Assembly: GCF_910596095.1 (NCBI RefSeq) | Contig: NC_056538.1 | Location: 15,015,501 to 15,079,500 of the forward strand | Direction: 5' to 3' | DNA length: 64,000 bases | From: Thunnus maccoyii | Taxonomy: Eukaryota > Chordata > Actinopteri > Scombriformes > Scombridae | Shown: piece after piece, positions 1 to 12,400 of the stretch | Layout: each line of letters begins with the position of its first letter | How positions within the stretch are numbered: the first letter of the stretch is position 1 | Program-made: the position numbers and the translations under genes | The notes under the pieces: generated by a model | The model's database searches: none | What the model was told of the DNA's origin: nothing | The model's input: the letters and a program-made list of their open reading frames with translations, nothing else

Positions 1-3000
1 AACATTGTGCTACTACAGCACTTTGGTATTAACAGGTGGATTTTTATAAAAGTCACCACAGTTTGACGTCCTCCAACTGAGCACCAAGCAGGAGCTACAG
101 TCGCCAAAATGGGGAAAAAAAAAAGAAAAAAGTCACAGGGCATTCATTAAGTCTAACTTACACCTCTTCATGATGACCTGGCTCTCTTCATATTTTTCTT
201 AGTGGGATGTAACTGGACAACTCTGGGAACCTCCAGTCAGTGTGACCACCGTGCAGCAGTGCTGTGGAGGCAGACAGGAGATGGGATAAGGTGTGTGGAA
301 AAAACAGGCAAAAAAGGGTTTTGCTTTTGATTTGTTTGCCATTGATAAATCATTGTGTAAGTGTACTACAAAGTACCTTTGAATCATTATTTGAATCATT
401 ATTAAAAAAAAACTATGATTGACCTCCTTGTTGTCTTCCTTTTTTGATAAATAGGGGCCCACATCTGAAGAAAAACATGTTTCCAGTCATTATCCTTCAT
501 TCCTTTTTATTGCATCCAATAGTTGGAAGAGCTCCAGTTTTAGCACCTACGATAAATCAGCTCCACATTCTGTGAGTCTCTGACCAACATGTTGAACCCA
601 TTCAGGGGAAACTGCTAGACAGCACCTTGACAGCTCTTGTGATATTTGCTTCCTCCTCCTCCTCCACCATCTCCTTCACTCACAGTGACACGGCCGTCGG
701 TATATGACAGAGTGACACGACTCTGCTATGAGTCAGCCCCAAAAAACATTTGATTCATTTAACTGAAGATGTACAGGTCAGTGAAATTACTCTGCCATCT
801 TTCATTCATCTCCTCCTGGTCACCCCATTTCACCCTTTCTGTATTTGGCCTCTGTCACTCTTTTCCAAAATCCTTTTCTGTCTCCTCACCTCTCAGTTCA
901 GCAGTGCTCTCTCCAAAATGGAATCTGCAGATTGTTGCAAATGGCCCAATGTTCAAATAAATGGAAAGGATAAAAAAAAGGCTATAAGCAAATGGCAGGA
1001 ATATGAAAAAAAGGAGAAAAAATAAATAAAAGACAATCTAGTAGAAATTGCTTTGTTATTTCAGTGGATACACATAGATGCAATATGTTCACAAACACAA
1101 ACACAAACACACACACACCAGCTCTGCTCAGTCACTGAGGGGTTTATTCTGGTATCATGACTGCATCAATATAAATCGTTTGTCTCCTGTGGGATGCCCA
1201 TGTGTGTGTGTTTGTCTCTAGAGGCACTGTATATTGATTTAATGCTCAGTGATAGTTGCCTCATTTCAGGTTTTAAAAGACCCATTTGAATGGAGGCAAC
1301 ATATCCGAATATCATAATAATTAAACTGAACTCTTCTCAGTAAAGCTGCAGCATTTTTACACATCACATGTTGATGTGTCACTGATGGAAAAAAACAGAC
1401 TCAGGTAAAATAATGAGGTTGTGTATCGTTAAACTTGTTTTTCAGTGACTAATCAATAGTTATTGATACTGAAGTGGAAACCGGAGAAGAAATCAATGAA
1501 GGACAATAAATCAAACTGGAAGATCAAGTGATCTGTTGAAAGCATTTTCCTTGTTAAAGGAAAGATGTTGAAACATTACAAAAACAAACCACTGATTTAG
1601 CAGACACCAAATTGTCTCTTTAAACCTCAAAGAAACTGGTTCACCTGAAAGACAGCAATGAGTTCAAGTGGTGTTACTTAACTAAATTGAGGGTATGGAG
1701 ACAAGTTGCTCAGCTTCAGTATGTATGGTCAATTCATTTAAAAAGGTTCAGCCTGGTTTTCTTACTCCCCTGTATATCAGCCAATCAATAATCTCACTTG
1801 AAATCACAATAATCCATTAACTTTGCAAAGATCAACACAATCAAACTTTTGCCACGTAGTCAAACACATAAACCTTCTATAAATCATAAACTACACATAT
1901 AAAAAAAAACTGTCCATAAATGCTTCAGCTTATTGCAGCTTTTTTCAAGTGAATGAAAACCCAATTTTATTTAAACTCAAGTGAAGGAACCTAAAGATCC
2001 AGACACACCAGGTTTGATCATTGATGTCTTAAAATGTGTTTGAGGATATTCAGTGAGTCTATGACATCATAGACCCCTATAGGTGCCCCTAAATCCCAAA
2101 ATTTGCTGTGATGAGCTGTGTGTTGGGTACCACTGGTAAATCAGTGAGTTTCCCTTTGACTTCCCACATTTGCAGATGCATAAATACTGTAATGCTTGTA
2201 ATGACAAGCTGAATAAAACCAGTCAATACAATGAGTAATCCTCATACAGTCTCTAAATAATGCCCACACCATACATTTAATCAGTGGTGAGTGTATTCCC
2301 ATGTAAATGGCATGTTGTGGGTTCATTGCAGTCAGATGGGCACTATATATAACGTCTGTGTGGGCAAGGGGTGCCATGGCAGCATGTGGTTAAACAGTGA
2401 GTGTCATCCTGTGCATGAGTGTGCGTGGACATATATACATTGTGAGTATATAGGCTATATAGGCCCAGTATGTGTGGGCACAGACATATGTGTGAGGAAT
2501 GTGAACACATTTCACTCCACAGCTCTCGGCTCTGTTGTGTGTAGGTGTATGCGTATGGCTGTGGTAACTGACCGCGAAGCTGCTTCAGAGGACTTCATTT
2601 AAATGTGAAGGATGTAACATTAACACCACAAGGCTGGAGAGGCGAACTCCACTCTGTGATGGAGTGGCTCCACCCACACCTCCAACTTGATGACATGCTG
2701 TTCTTGCATCCTTTTTGATCAATGTGGGTAACAGAGCACGCACGAGCAGAAAAAGACGATGATGTTAGCTCTGCTAAGAGATATGGAAAGACACGACGCA
2801 AAGAACATGAGCACCCTCTCAGCTGCTAAAATCACCTCATCAAGTGGAACTAAAAAATGATTAACACACCAATAAGTGTCTTTATGAACTTGGTCATAAT
2901 AATTAAGTTGTTCCAGACAAATCTGCCCTTGAACAGCTAAAGTGTGTGGCACAAAGGCAACACGAGGATTCAACTGGCTTATAGTATGTTAATATATAAA

Positions 3001-3315
3001 TTAAATGCAATTTAATCACAGATGTTCATTGGGTATTTAACAGCTTCCAACATGACTCAACCAGTCTGAACTATAGAGCGAATGGTTTCATAAATTGCAT
3101 TTATTGTTACAGTTATATTAATTACACTAATTCATTCAGAGTTTAATTTGCATAAATGTGGCGCTAACCTCTACAAAATACAAGGATGAACAGATTGAAA
3201 TGGCCACTGCAGTCTCAAGAAGGAGAGTTTTCTTTTTATGTGGAAGAGACAAGGAGTGAAGAGCTGTGCAGGGAATACAAAGCAGGGAAACATAGATGGA
3301 GGCATGCTTATGCTT

Positions 3316-3343
<28 letters not shown>
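3316..3343. repeat. (CA)n microsatellite
   Basis: Uninterrupted CA dinucleotide run of about 14 units in intergenic DNA upstream of ctsc. Confidence 0.95.
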
Positions 3344-3347
<4 letters not shown>

Positions 3348-4125
3348 AGTCTCACGCAAGCACCCGCATGCATAAAGCATTACACGTCTGCTAGAGTGTA
3401 GGCTATATGAAGCAGATTCCAATTGTGTGTTTGCATTTTGGGCAGATAGGAACAAGAAATTAACCAGCAAAATTTGGAAATATGGAGCGACGGGAAGCAG
3501 ACTAAGAGCAGAGGAGAGAAATCTAAAACCGACGGGAAGAAGAAGAGAAAGTGTGATGTGATGAAACCAATCAAGCCAGGAACACATCTGTGGATGCCAA
3601 TATAGCTGAACTGAAAGTCGCTTGAGTTTTAATTTCCTGCCAGTGGAAGTGAGAACAATATCAAGATTGAAACACGAGTTTCAATGAGTCACTCTTAGAG
3701 GGAGCTCTGTGGGTCCAGGCTGTTAACATTCATAACATCATCCCTCTGTCTCTGTCTCTCTGCTCCTCTTGCTTCTATTTTTCTTTATTGCATACACACA
3801 CACACACACACACATACACACGCTTATATGCACGTACACATTAACAGCCACAAAAACACAGTAACATACATGTGCCCACACACATACACACACACACACA
3901 CACACATTTTCACACAAACATAGTGTAATGGCACTAATGAGACTGCATGACTAATACCTCTTCAGTCCCTTCTTCAGATGAGTGCTTATTATGGTCTGTC
4001 AAGGAGATGAGTCAGTCTATGTCATGGTTACTATGGTGATCAAAGCCTCCAGCACTTCCCTTAAGTGCCTGCCGGCTAAAATAAGCTCTTTAACCCCTTT
4101 AACTAGAGACCGATCAGGGTACAAT

Positions 4126-4157
4126 GACACACACACGCACACACACACACACACACA
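4126..4157. repeat. (CA)n microsatellite
   Basis: CA dinucleotide run with a single G interruption, intergenic. Confidence 0.95.
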
Positions 4158-5388
4158 AGCAGGCAGGTTGACTCTGAGGAGAAAAGAGAAGTCCCCCACA
4201 GGGATTATCAGTATATCACAACAATATAAACAAGATTACAAAGTCACAAACAAGATACACACAACAGACTCAACATAAGAAAATAAAGATGAACAAAACT
4301 GCAGTGTCATATTAACACAAAGTAATGAAAACTGTTACTTTTGGGGCTCAATGTGTTGAGGAGGCACCTCCAGGATCAACCTCCAGATGATCTGTAAGTT
4401 TCACTGTGTGAAGGGCAATTTGCTGCTTCTCCGCTTACCATAAGCTCCTGATGTGGTGTCATTTTATTCTTTCTGGCTCATCACACAAATCATCACCGAC
4501 CCCGACTCATTTTCTGTGATTGTAAAGCGTAGCATTTATGAACTATGCAGTGTTTTCTCTGGCTAAAGATACTGTAGTACCAATTTTGTCAACAAAAACA
4601 ATAAATGTCTTGGGTTCGGCATCAAATGTGGCCCCTTAATGCCATTATAATACATTCTCAAGAGCATAAGAAGCTGATTTTCCCTCTATGCACTGGACTG
4701 ACACTGAACACCTGAAGATTCAATGTCAGAATTGAATGAGTTGTTCAGATGATATAGTTGAAAGGTGGATTTGTTTACAGTCTGTTTGATTGCATTGCTT
4801 GTTGTAATGGACGTAATAAATCAGTACCTAAAGTTGCTGCATCCATGGTATCTAGGAGTGACACTGTAAAATGTAATCAATCTGCCTTTTTCTTGTCAGA
4901 CTTTTTGACTTACAAGAGCAGCAAAAGCACAAGTGTAGCCTATAATAACAGTAAGGATGGCTCTTTTTCATTTAACTGTCCTAACAAGCCATGTCAGTGA
5001 GCTAGCATGTGCAGTACCAAAGCCAAGCCCTGGAACTGACACCACTAAATGGATCACAGCAATTCATCTTATTGATTACCCCTCCTGCTATAATATCACA
5101 AAATGTCCGTTGCGAAATACTTGTACTGTATGTACATGCAAAACTTCTAAAAATACAGAATTTACGCTTGAGCATAGGCCTAGATATTTAAAAAAAGCAC
5201 ATCAGTATAACAATAAATAAATAAATAAAGTTACATAAATAAATAAACACCTGTATTTTACATGATTTCTTTCTTAATTTGTTCATTATTTGCATATATT
5301 TTAAAATATTTAGCTCATTGTGTCATTGCGGGTTTTTTTCACAAATGTATTTTATATTTATACATTTTTGGAATAATAATGTTAAATT

Positions 5389-7506
5389 AAAGCTGCAAGC
5401 AGCGATGATCGGGCCCTCGCGTCCTTGCGTATGTCAGGGCTCGGCGCTGGTGAAGGGCTTCTGTCACGGGCATATAGATGTCCCCAGACCTGGGCTGTTT
5501 TCAGACAGTGCAAGGGGAGAATAACGTCACATCCTCAATCACCTACTGTGCCTGCTGCAGGGGCTGCTGCATTGAAATGTCGTAGGGGGCGCTATGGAGC
5601 CAGTTTTCATCACTGACTGAATATTGGTATTTAGACGTGTTCAGGCTGGGAGTCTTATCAAACATGTAAAGTTTGGTGTAGACTCGAGCATTTACACTAA
5701 ACTTATAGCAATTTCGCCTGTCATGGCGAAAAATCAAAACTCAACGCCACGCCACGGCCACACGCTTCAATGATAACTAAATTTTTGATAACTTTTGATC
5801 ACACACTGGTGTAGATGACACACACTGATTTTGAAGTCGTTACGATGAATTCTGTAGGAGGAGTTTGTTAAAATACAAGGTATGCGAAATGGTCAAAAAA
5901 ACGCGAAAAATGACCACTTTTATCAAGATGGCCGACTTCCTGTAGGACTTACAATACGGCTCCAAGAGGCTTTTTTGTGCGTCTTCACATGATACATAAG
6001 CCTCCCGAATTTCTTTTTCCTACGTTCATCTGGAAGGCGGGGCTACAATTTTGAAATTTTAAAGGGGGCGCTGTTGAGCCATATTGTCACGTCTATGCAA
6101 ATGACCTATCCAGGATTTTAACTGGTGTCGCTCCAGACATGTGTGCCAAGTTTCGTGATTGTAGACCCATCCCTTATCCCTAAAATACAGCATCATATTT
6201 CATGGCGAAGGATGTGTCGCCATGGCAACGGCGTTTGGTCATGGGTCATGACCTGCCCAATGTAGCATCACCAAGGTCTTACATCTTAGCTGAGTCAATT
6301 TCAGGTGCATCGGCCAAATTTCCTAGGAGTAATACAACAAAGAACGACGCATGATACTTCCTGTTGCACTCTGGCCCGTCGGGATCAGATCACACTTTTT
6401 AAAAATGAGGGATATTTCTTACAAGTGTGGTGTGCTTTTATTTTGAAAGTTTGATTGACATGTGTACTGTCAGGTGTGTAGAGACAATAAGTAACTGCAG
6501 CTGGACACAGAATAATACTCATATATTTGAATGGAGAGTGTGAGCGAACCCACACCTTTTTGAACATTTACTGCTTCCACATAATTTTAGATACAAACTT
6601 CATTTGAACTTTAAATGAGTCACGAGACTTTGACCTACAAATCTTGAATTTACATGTGTTTTCTATCTTTTATTGTTTTTGAGATATTAGAGTGTGAATT
6701 TTAAGGTCTTTTCTTGCTCCTCCTGTGATTTTATAATGAGTGTGTATTGCGGAATGTTTCAGAGCACTGAGGGAGTGACATCACCAGGAGCAGTTGGAGA
6801 GGATGATTTCAGAGAACGCTTCTCGTGAAATATCCTCATAAATCCCATAACTTTGGCCAAATCCTACATAAAAATCACATTTTTTTGTAGGAATTTTCGT
6901 CGCGAATCCATTGATACAGGTTTGAAAGTGGTCGGACTTATAGTTTAGATGCCAGATGCCCCAGTTTGGCACAAAGTCCATGCCCAGAGATTGCCTCCCC
7001 ATTGGTTTACATTGTAAGGTGTAATGTCGCACTCCAACTTTCAGGGCTTACTAAATCTAAACCGTTCGAGTTATTACAAAGTTTTTAATAACTTTTGCTC
7101 AACACAGTGTGATAAGTCATGTATTAAAGTTTGAAGCCGATACCATTAACGCCCTCGGAGGAGATAGCGTTTGTTCGGGGGCCAAAATTGGGGCAAAGTC
7201 TTATTTTGAAAAGCTGATTGCAGACTTCCTGTTGGATTTAGGTCAGGGGTGTCAGCGTATGATTTGTAGGTCTTGATGAGACGAATAATTGAGTTTTGGT
7301 TCGATCTCTCTACGACATTCCTACGGGCCGTGGCGGCCGTTTTAGATACATAGGTGGCGCTAGAGAGCACATTTTGGCACTTCGGGGGTTAATTTTTACA
7401 TTTTATCAAATTTTTCACCAGACCTGATGTGCGTGCCAAATTTGGTGAGTTTTTGAGCATGTTTAGGGGGTCAAATTAAGGATTGAAGTGGCGTATTAAT
7501 AAAGAA
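5389..7506 (+). mobile_element. Interspersed repeat copy A (hairpin-headed, 3' tail missing)
   Basis: Starts with a TTAA followed by a perfect 5-bp stem palindrome, GCTGCAAGCAGC at 5392-5403, then a GC-rich head (cgggccctcgcg). The next kilobase (about 5410-6400) is specific to this copy, and 6405-7506 is nearly identical to copy B at a constant offset of 1288 bp. The usual 3' tail is absent: the body ends at 'attaataaagaa' and the head of copy B follows directly. No intact transposase is visible. I recognise the sequence as a repeat common in teleost genomes but cannot assign it to a superfamily. A rolling-circle (Helitron/Helentron-like) origin is only a hypothesis. Confidence 0.75.
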
Positions 7507-8922
7507 TTAAAGCTGCAAGCAGCGTCGAACGGGCCTTCGCGCCCTTGTGCACATCGGGCCGCGGTGCAGTCAGCTAAGCTTCTGGGAACCAAGAAAACGT
7601 TTGGAGATGATCAGTGTGAGAGTCTTTTGACACACAATAATAACCAGTGTCTCTCTGTGAGCCCACCCCTCTGTTCACAGACAATTATATATATGAGGGA
7701 TATTTCTTACAAGTGTGGTGTGCTTTTATTTTGAAAGTTTGATTGACATGTGTACTGTCAGGTGTGTAGAGACAATAAGTAACTGCAGCTGGACACAGAA
7801 AAATACTCATATATTTGAATGGAGAGTGTGAGCGAACCCACACCTTTTTGAACATTTACTGCTTCCACATAATTTTAGATACAAACTTCATTTGAACTTT
7901 AAATGAGCCACGAGACTTTGACCTACAAATCTTGAATTTACATGTGTTTTCTATCTTTTATTGTTTTTGAGATATTAGAGTGTGAGTTTTAAAGTCTTTT
8001 CTTGCTCCTCCTGTGATTTTGTAATGAGTGTGTATTGCGGAATGTTTCAGAGCACTGAGGGAGTGACATCACCAGGAGCAGTTGGAGAGGAGGATATTAG
8101 AGAACGCTTCTTGTGAAATATCCTCATAAATCCCATGACTTTGGCCAAATCCTACATAAAAATCACATTTTTTTGTAGGAATTTTCGTCGCGAATCCATT
8201 GATACAGGTTTGAAAGTGGTCGGACTTATAGTTTAGACGCCAGATGCCCCAGTTTGGCACAAAGTCCATGCCCAGAGATTGCCTCCCCATTGGTTTACAT
8301 TGTAAGGTGTAATGTCGCACTCCGACTTTCAGGGCTTACTAAATCTAAACCGTTCGAGTTATTACAAAGTTTTTAATAACTTTTGCTCAACACAGTGTGA
8401 TAAGTCATGTATTTAAGTTTGAAGCCGATACCATTAACGCCCTAGGAGGAGATAGCGTTTGTTCGGGGGCCAAAATTGGGGCAAAGTCTTATTTTGAAAA
8501 GCTGATTGCAGACTTCCTGTTGGATTTAGGTCAGGGGTGTCAGCGTATGATTTGTAGGTCTTGATGAGACGAATAATTGAGTTTTGGTTCGATCTCTCTA
8601 CGACATTCCTACGGGCCGTGGCGGCCGTTTTAGATACATAGGTGGCGCTAGAGAGCACATTTTGGAACTTCGGGGGTTAATTTTTACATTTTATCAAATT
8701 TTTCACCAGACCTGATGTGCGTGCCAAATTTGGTGAGTTTTTGAGCATGTTTAGGGGGTCAAATTTAGAGTTAAAGTGGCGGATTAATAAAGAATAATAA
8801 TAAGAAAGAAACAAACACACGAAAAACAATAGGGTCTTCGCCCTTTGGGCTCAGGCCCTAATAATAAAGAAACAAACACACGAAAAACAATAGGGTCTTC
8901 GCCCTTTGGGCTCAGGCCCTAA
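7507..8922 (+). mobile_element. Interspersed repeat copy B (complete head and doubled tail)
   Basis: Begins with the same head as copy A (palindrome GCTGCAAGCAGC at 7512-7523). A short copy-specific piece to about 7692 leads into the 1.1-kb shared body (7693-8794). It ends in an (AAT)-rich spacer plus a tail carrying a strong hairpin at 8831-8859; the tail occurs twice at a 61-bp period (second hairpin 8892-8920). The body matches copy A without any indel, which implies a recent tandem duplication. Antisense frames of 83 and 74 codons recur in both copies only because the DNA is duplicated. No transposase is seen. Confidence 0.8.
8806..8922 (+). repeat. 61-bp tandem duplication of element tail with hairpins
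   Basis: Two copies of a tail sequence at 61-bp spacing. Each contains a 29-nt near-palindrome: outer 7-bp stem starting AGGGTCT and closing with AGGCCCT (one G-T pair), a 2x2 internal mismatch, an inner GCCC/GGGC stem and a TTT loop. Confidence 0.9.
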
Positions 8923-8960
8923 TTACAGAATGTCATCTCGTGTCTCTTCTCGTGTCTTTT

Positions 8961-8992
8961 GCGCATGCGCTGAGCTGACTGGTCATATGACC
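8961..8992. promoter_or_regulatory. Upstream ctsc promoter palindromes (NRF1-like and CATATG E-box)
   Basis: GCGCATGCGC at 8961-8970 is a perfect palindrome and matches the core of the NRF1 consensus. GGTCATATGACC at 8981-8992 is a second perfect 12-bp palindrome containing a CATATG E-box and two TGACC half-sites. They lie about 330-350 bp upstream of the ctsc TATA box, between it and the repeat array. Binding is inferred from sequence alone. Confidence 0.4.
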
Positions 8993-9315
8993 AGAGGAAA
9001 ACGAAACCAAAAAGCGGACAAAGGATCGTCGAGATTGAGATATTCGTTGACGTTTGTTTCCGTGTTCGTTTCAATCTCCGTCTACATACTCGATAATATA
9101 CTCATATAACCGCTGACAGCTTGCATATATGTCATTAAACGATCAAAACATGAGCTTATGTTTTGGAAATACTTTCTCATTAGTACCAATATCTAAAAAA
9201 CAATGTTGCGTATGTTTGGTTTGACTGGCGAAACTATTAGCTAACTGCTAGGTTCGGGCTTCGGAGACTCATCTTGACCGTTGAACTTGCACTCTTTGTA
9301 AAAAGTTTCAGTTTG

Positions 9316-9323
9316 TATAAATA
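9316..9323 (+). promoter_or_regulatory. TATA box of ctsc
   Basis: TATAAATA, 143 bp before the ctsc start codon. Transcription would begin near 9345, giving a 5'UTR of about 120 nt. The ATG at 9467 is the first to open the signal-peptide frame and sits in an acceptable context (atcaagATGa). Confidence 0.6.
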
Positions 9324-9466
9324 GCGGGCAGAGGGGTAACGGAGAAGTTAAAGTGCACAAGCTGGGACAAACTTTTAGGCATCTTTGTGAAGACGCAGAT
9401 ATAAACACTGACTGCGTAGTTCTCAAAGTATTTGTGTGTAGGCAGATAAGCTAGCTGTGAATCAAG

Positions 9467-12400
9467 ATGAGGCTGAGCGGCGTGCTGGCGTGTGTGTTGC
9501 TGATATGGGTTGAGGGATCCTGGGCTGACACACCGGCCAACTGCACTTATGAGGACCTGCAGGGGACCTGGGTGTTTCAGGTGTCCAAAGGTGGACACGA
9601 CAAGACCGTCAACTGCTCCGCCGAAGGTAAAGACCCCTGTTCACACCATTTAGCTCTCAAGTTACTTAAATAAGTGTTGCAATGGAAAGTCATGTGACAT
9701 GTAGGGCCTGTGTGTGAAGGTTTTCAGTCCAGACAACAACTACAGCAGGTTGTTCACTGATCAGTTTGTGTAGTCTGTATAATATAGAGCATTCATATCA
9801 CATATTAATCACAATCAATGAAAATGATAGGAGCACTATCTTAAATGACAGGTTCACAGTTTTTCAAGTCTGTCTTTAAAAAACAGTCAGGTGCCCACAT
9901 TGAAATAGGTTTTTCTTGCTGTAATCATTCCTCCTGTTCATACTGGCCATTAGAAGAATCTGAAAGTTGTCCATATTCGAGTCCTTGCGTGCAGTAATAC
10001 TGTACATTTTATGTTGCATATGGTGTTGGTCCTCCTCAGCCACAGGCGAGAGCACGGTGACCGTGACCCTGGAGAAACTGTCTGTAGCCACAGACGAGCT
10101 GGGGAACATCGGCTTCTTCACCCTCATCTACAACCAGGGCTTTGAAGTGGTCATCAATGGGTACAAATGGTTCGCCTTCTTCAAGGTAAAAGATGCCTGG
10201 AAACATTCATATTGTATTTTTTACAACTGAAAATGCCTGCTGCAAGCTAGTTAATATCCCATTTGTATAATACAACCTATTAATTGTGTTTTGCACTGTT
10301 CATTGTGCTTCAGCTTGTACAGTTTAACACATAACTGATCTAGTTAAAGTTCAACTTGTCCATGAGTCATTTGGTGTTAGTTTGAAATAACATGTAAAGG
10401 AAGTTGCACTGTGGGTTAGCGTTTGTCCAGGTTATGTTTTTAAACACTGTCTGCCGATAAAATTTAAGTTTCATAATCAATTTCCTGTATATTCATCTGA
10501 TAAGATTGTATCTGGAAAAAATGCATTTGCTCTTTACACTTTGCTTAAACCCTGCACTTTGTAAAAGCAGCGTGATGCAAGGTTATTTTTTTTTCCAGTC
10601 ATGTGTTTATTTCTCACAACTCACATGACACTTAGTAAGAGGAAGTGTCAAAATCATATTTGTCTTCTAACCCATGTCATGATTCCTGCAACTTCCCCAA
10701 TGTCTGGAATTGATTCAGCTTGTGGTGATATGAGGAAAATGTGACTTTTCTTGTTAACTCCTCTCAAACTCAAAAACTATAATTGTTCAAATGATGTGCT
10801 GAAAACTTTTTTTTACTTACTTACTTACTTACTTACTTTTTTTTTTGAAAGGTAAAAAAAAGAAAAATCTGAGGTTAATTCAGTTGCTTCTTAAATCTTT
10901 GTATTTGCATAATATGACATGACATGAGTTGTATGCATAGACTGTAAAAAGGTGGAGCTGAGGCAGGCTGAATGAAGCCTGTTGCTGAAACAAGCTGCCT
11001 ATTGGCTAAGCGACCTGTCACTCAAAGGGACCGTGTCCTTAATTATGCATAACTTAACAGCTTAACAAAATTTGAATGGGTGAGTAATACTTTTTTTTTT
11101 TTTAAAAACCACCTCCTGTACAGTTGTCATGAAAGGGGAAATTAGCTATAGAGACCATATATGGTACATTTTTGTACCAGGCTGTAAACATGTTTATTTC
11201 TGCAGTAAAGTTGGGCATTTTAACATGGGGGGTCTATGGGGATTGACTTGCAGAGGTTGCTGCTTGGTTGTATGTCATCTGTCTGTCTCCCTGCACTTTC
11301 AGTACACTGAGGATGGCCAGAAGGTAACCAGCTATTGTGACCAGACCATGCGAGGGTGGGTCCATGATGTCCTGGGACACAACTGGGCCTGTTTTGTTGG
11401 GAAGAGAGTGAAGCCAGTGCCCCCCCGAACTGACTACAAACCAGTCCTCAGCAGCGGGTAAATAGCTAGAGTACATGATATAAATGGTATTTGTATGTTA
11501 AGGTAACCTTTTTTTTATTTCTTAAAAGGCCAAAAACAATACTGTATGGTTGTTTGTGTCATTATGGTAGTTTGGTACACACCCCTAAAGTGCGAAGTGG
11601 TGAAACGTGAACTAACAAGCACGACATCCATGAACTGAGGCAGTCTATTTGTACACAGAGTCTCATGCAGGCGGTGTTGTTGTTTGAGCTTTCTGTGAAC
11701 TGTGCAGTTTTTACATCTCTACTTTAATCTACACTTTTTTTCTCCCCTCCTCCTCTCTTCCTTTGATGTGAACTGAGTTACTCACTCTCACCCTTGGAAA
11801 ATGGGCCTGGAAACTGAATTCACATCAGAGAAATCTGACATAAAAGCACAATCCGTCCACAGGCGATAGAAAAATGCTTGATTGAGAAATTTAGTCAACT
11901 TCTTGAACTCGGTTTCTAGCAATAAAAATCTATTTCCTGGAGTCTGTGGTCTCATTTTTAAATAAGTGTTAGATGTTACAGGTTTTTAGTAGATGTATAA
12001 CGAGAAGGATCCACATTATCCAATTTCTCTTTGCGAGTATGCAAGAATGTCCTAATGTAATGCTGTTTTTTTTTGTTTTGTTTTGTTTTGTTTTATCTAA
12101 TATTGATAAAGATGATCAGAGGGCTGACAGATTGTCAGTCCATTTTTAGGCTCATCATCCTACTAGAAAGTGAGACCTCTTCCACACAACTTCTGCATGA
12201 TTTAATATGTTATTTCTCTTGGTTAGTGTGAAGTTATTAGTGTGAAAGTCACTAACTCAGGAATATGCAAAACATCTCAACCCAGTCACACTTCAAACTG
12301 TGCTGTGCTGTAGTTTCCTCACATACAAGAAAATTAGAGAAATGTTACTCTTCGGACGCATAGTCCTCATTTACACTTTTGTTGGAGTGGGATATTTTCT

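Larger units (their letters stand above)
1..5388. other. Intergenic region upstream of ctsc
   Basis: I recognise no gene here. Open frames are short, lack recognisable domains and overlap low-complexity sequence. The stretch holds AT-rich single-copy-looking DNA, a TG-rich patch with repeated tatataggc-type words near 2400-2500, CA microsatellites near 3316-3343, 3797-3812, 3885-3905 and 4126-4157, and an (AATA)-rich patch near 5212-5245. A 5' neighbour gene would have to lie outside the window. Confidence 0.6.

Noticed and set aside
6781..8658. Antisense open frames of 83 and 74 codons found in both repeat copies
   Set aside because: They are shared because the DNA is a near-identical duplication. 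They have no recognisable domain and no evidence of selection on the protein.
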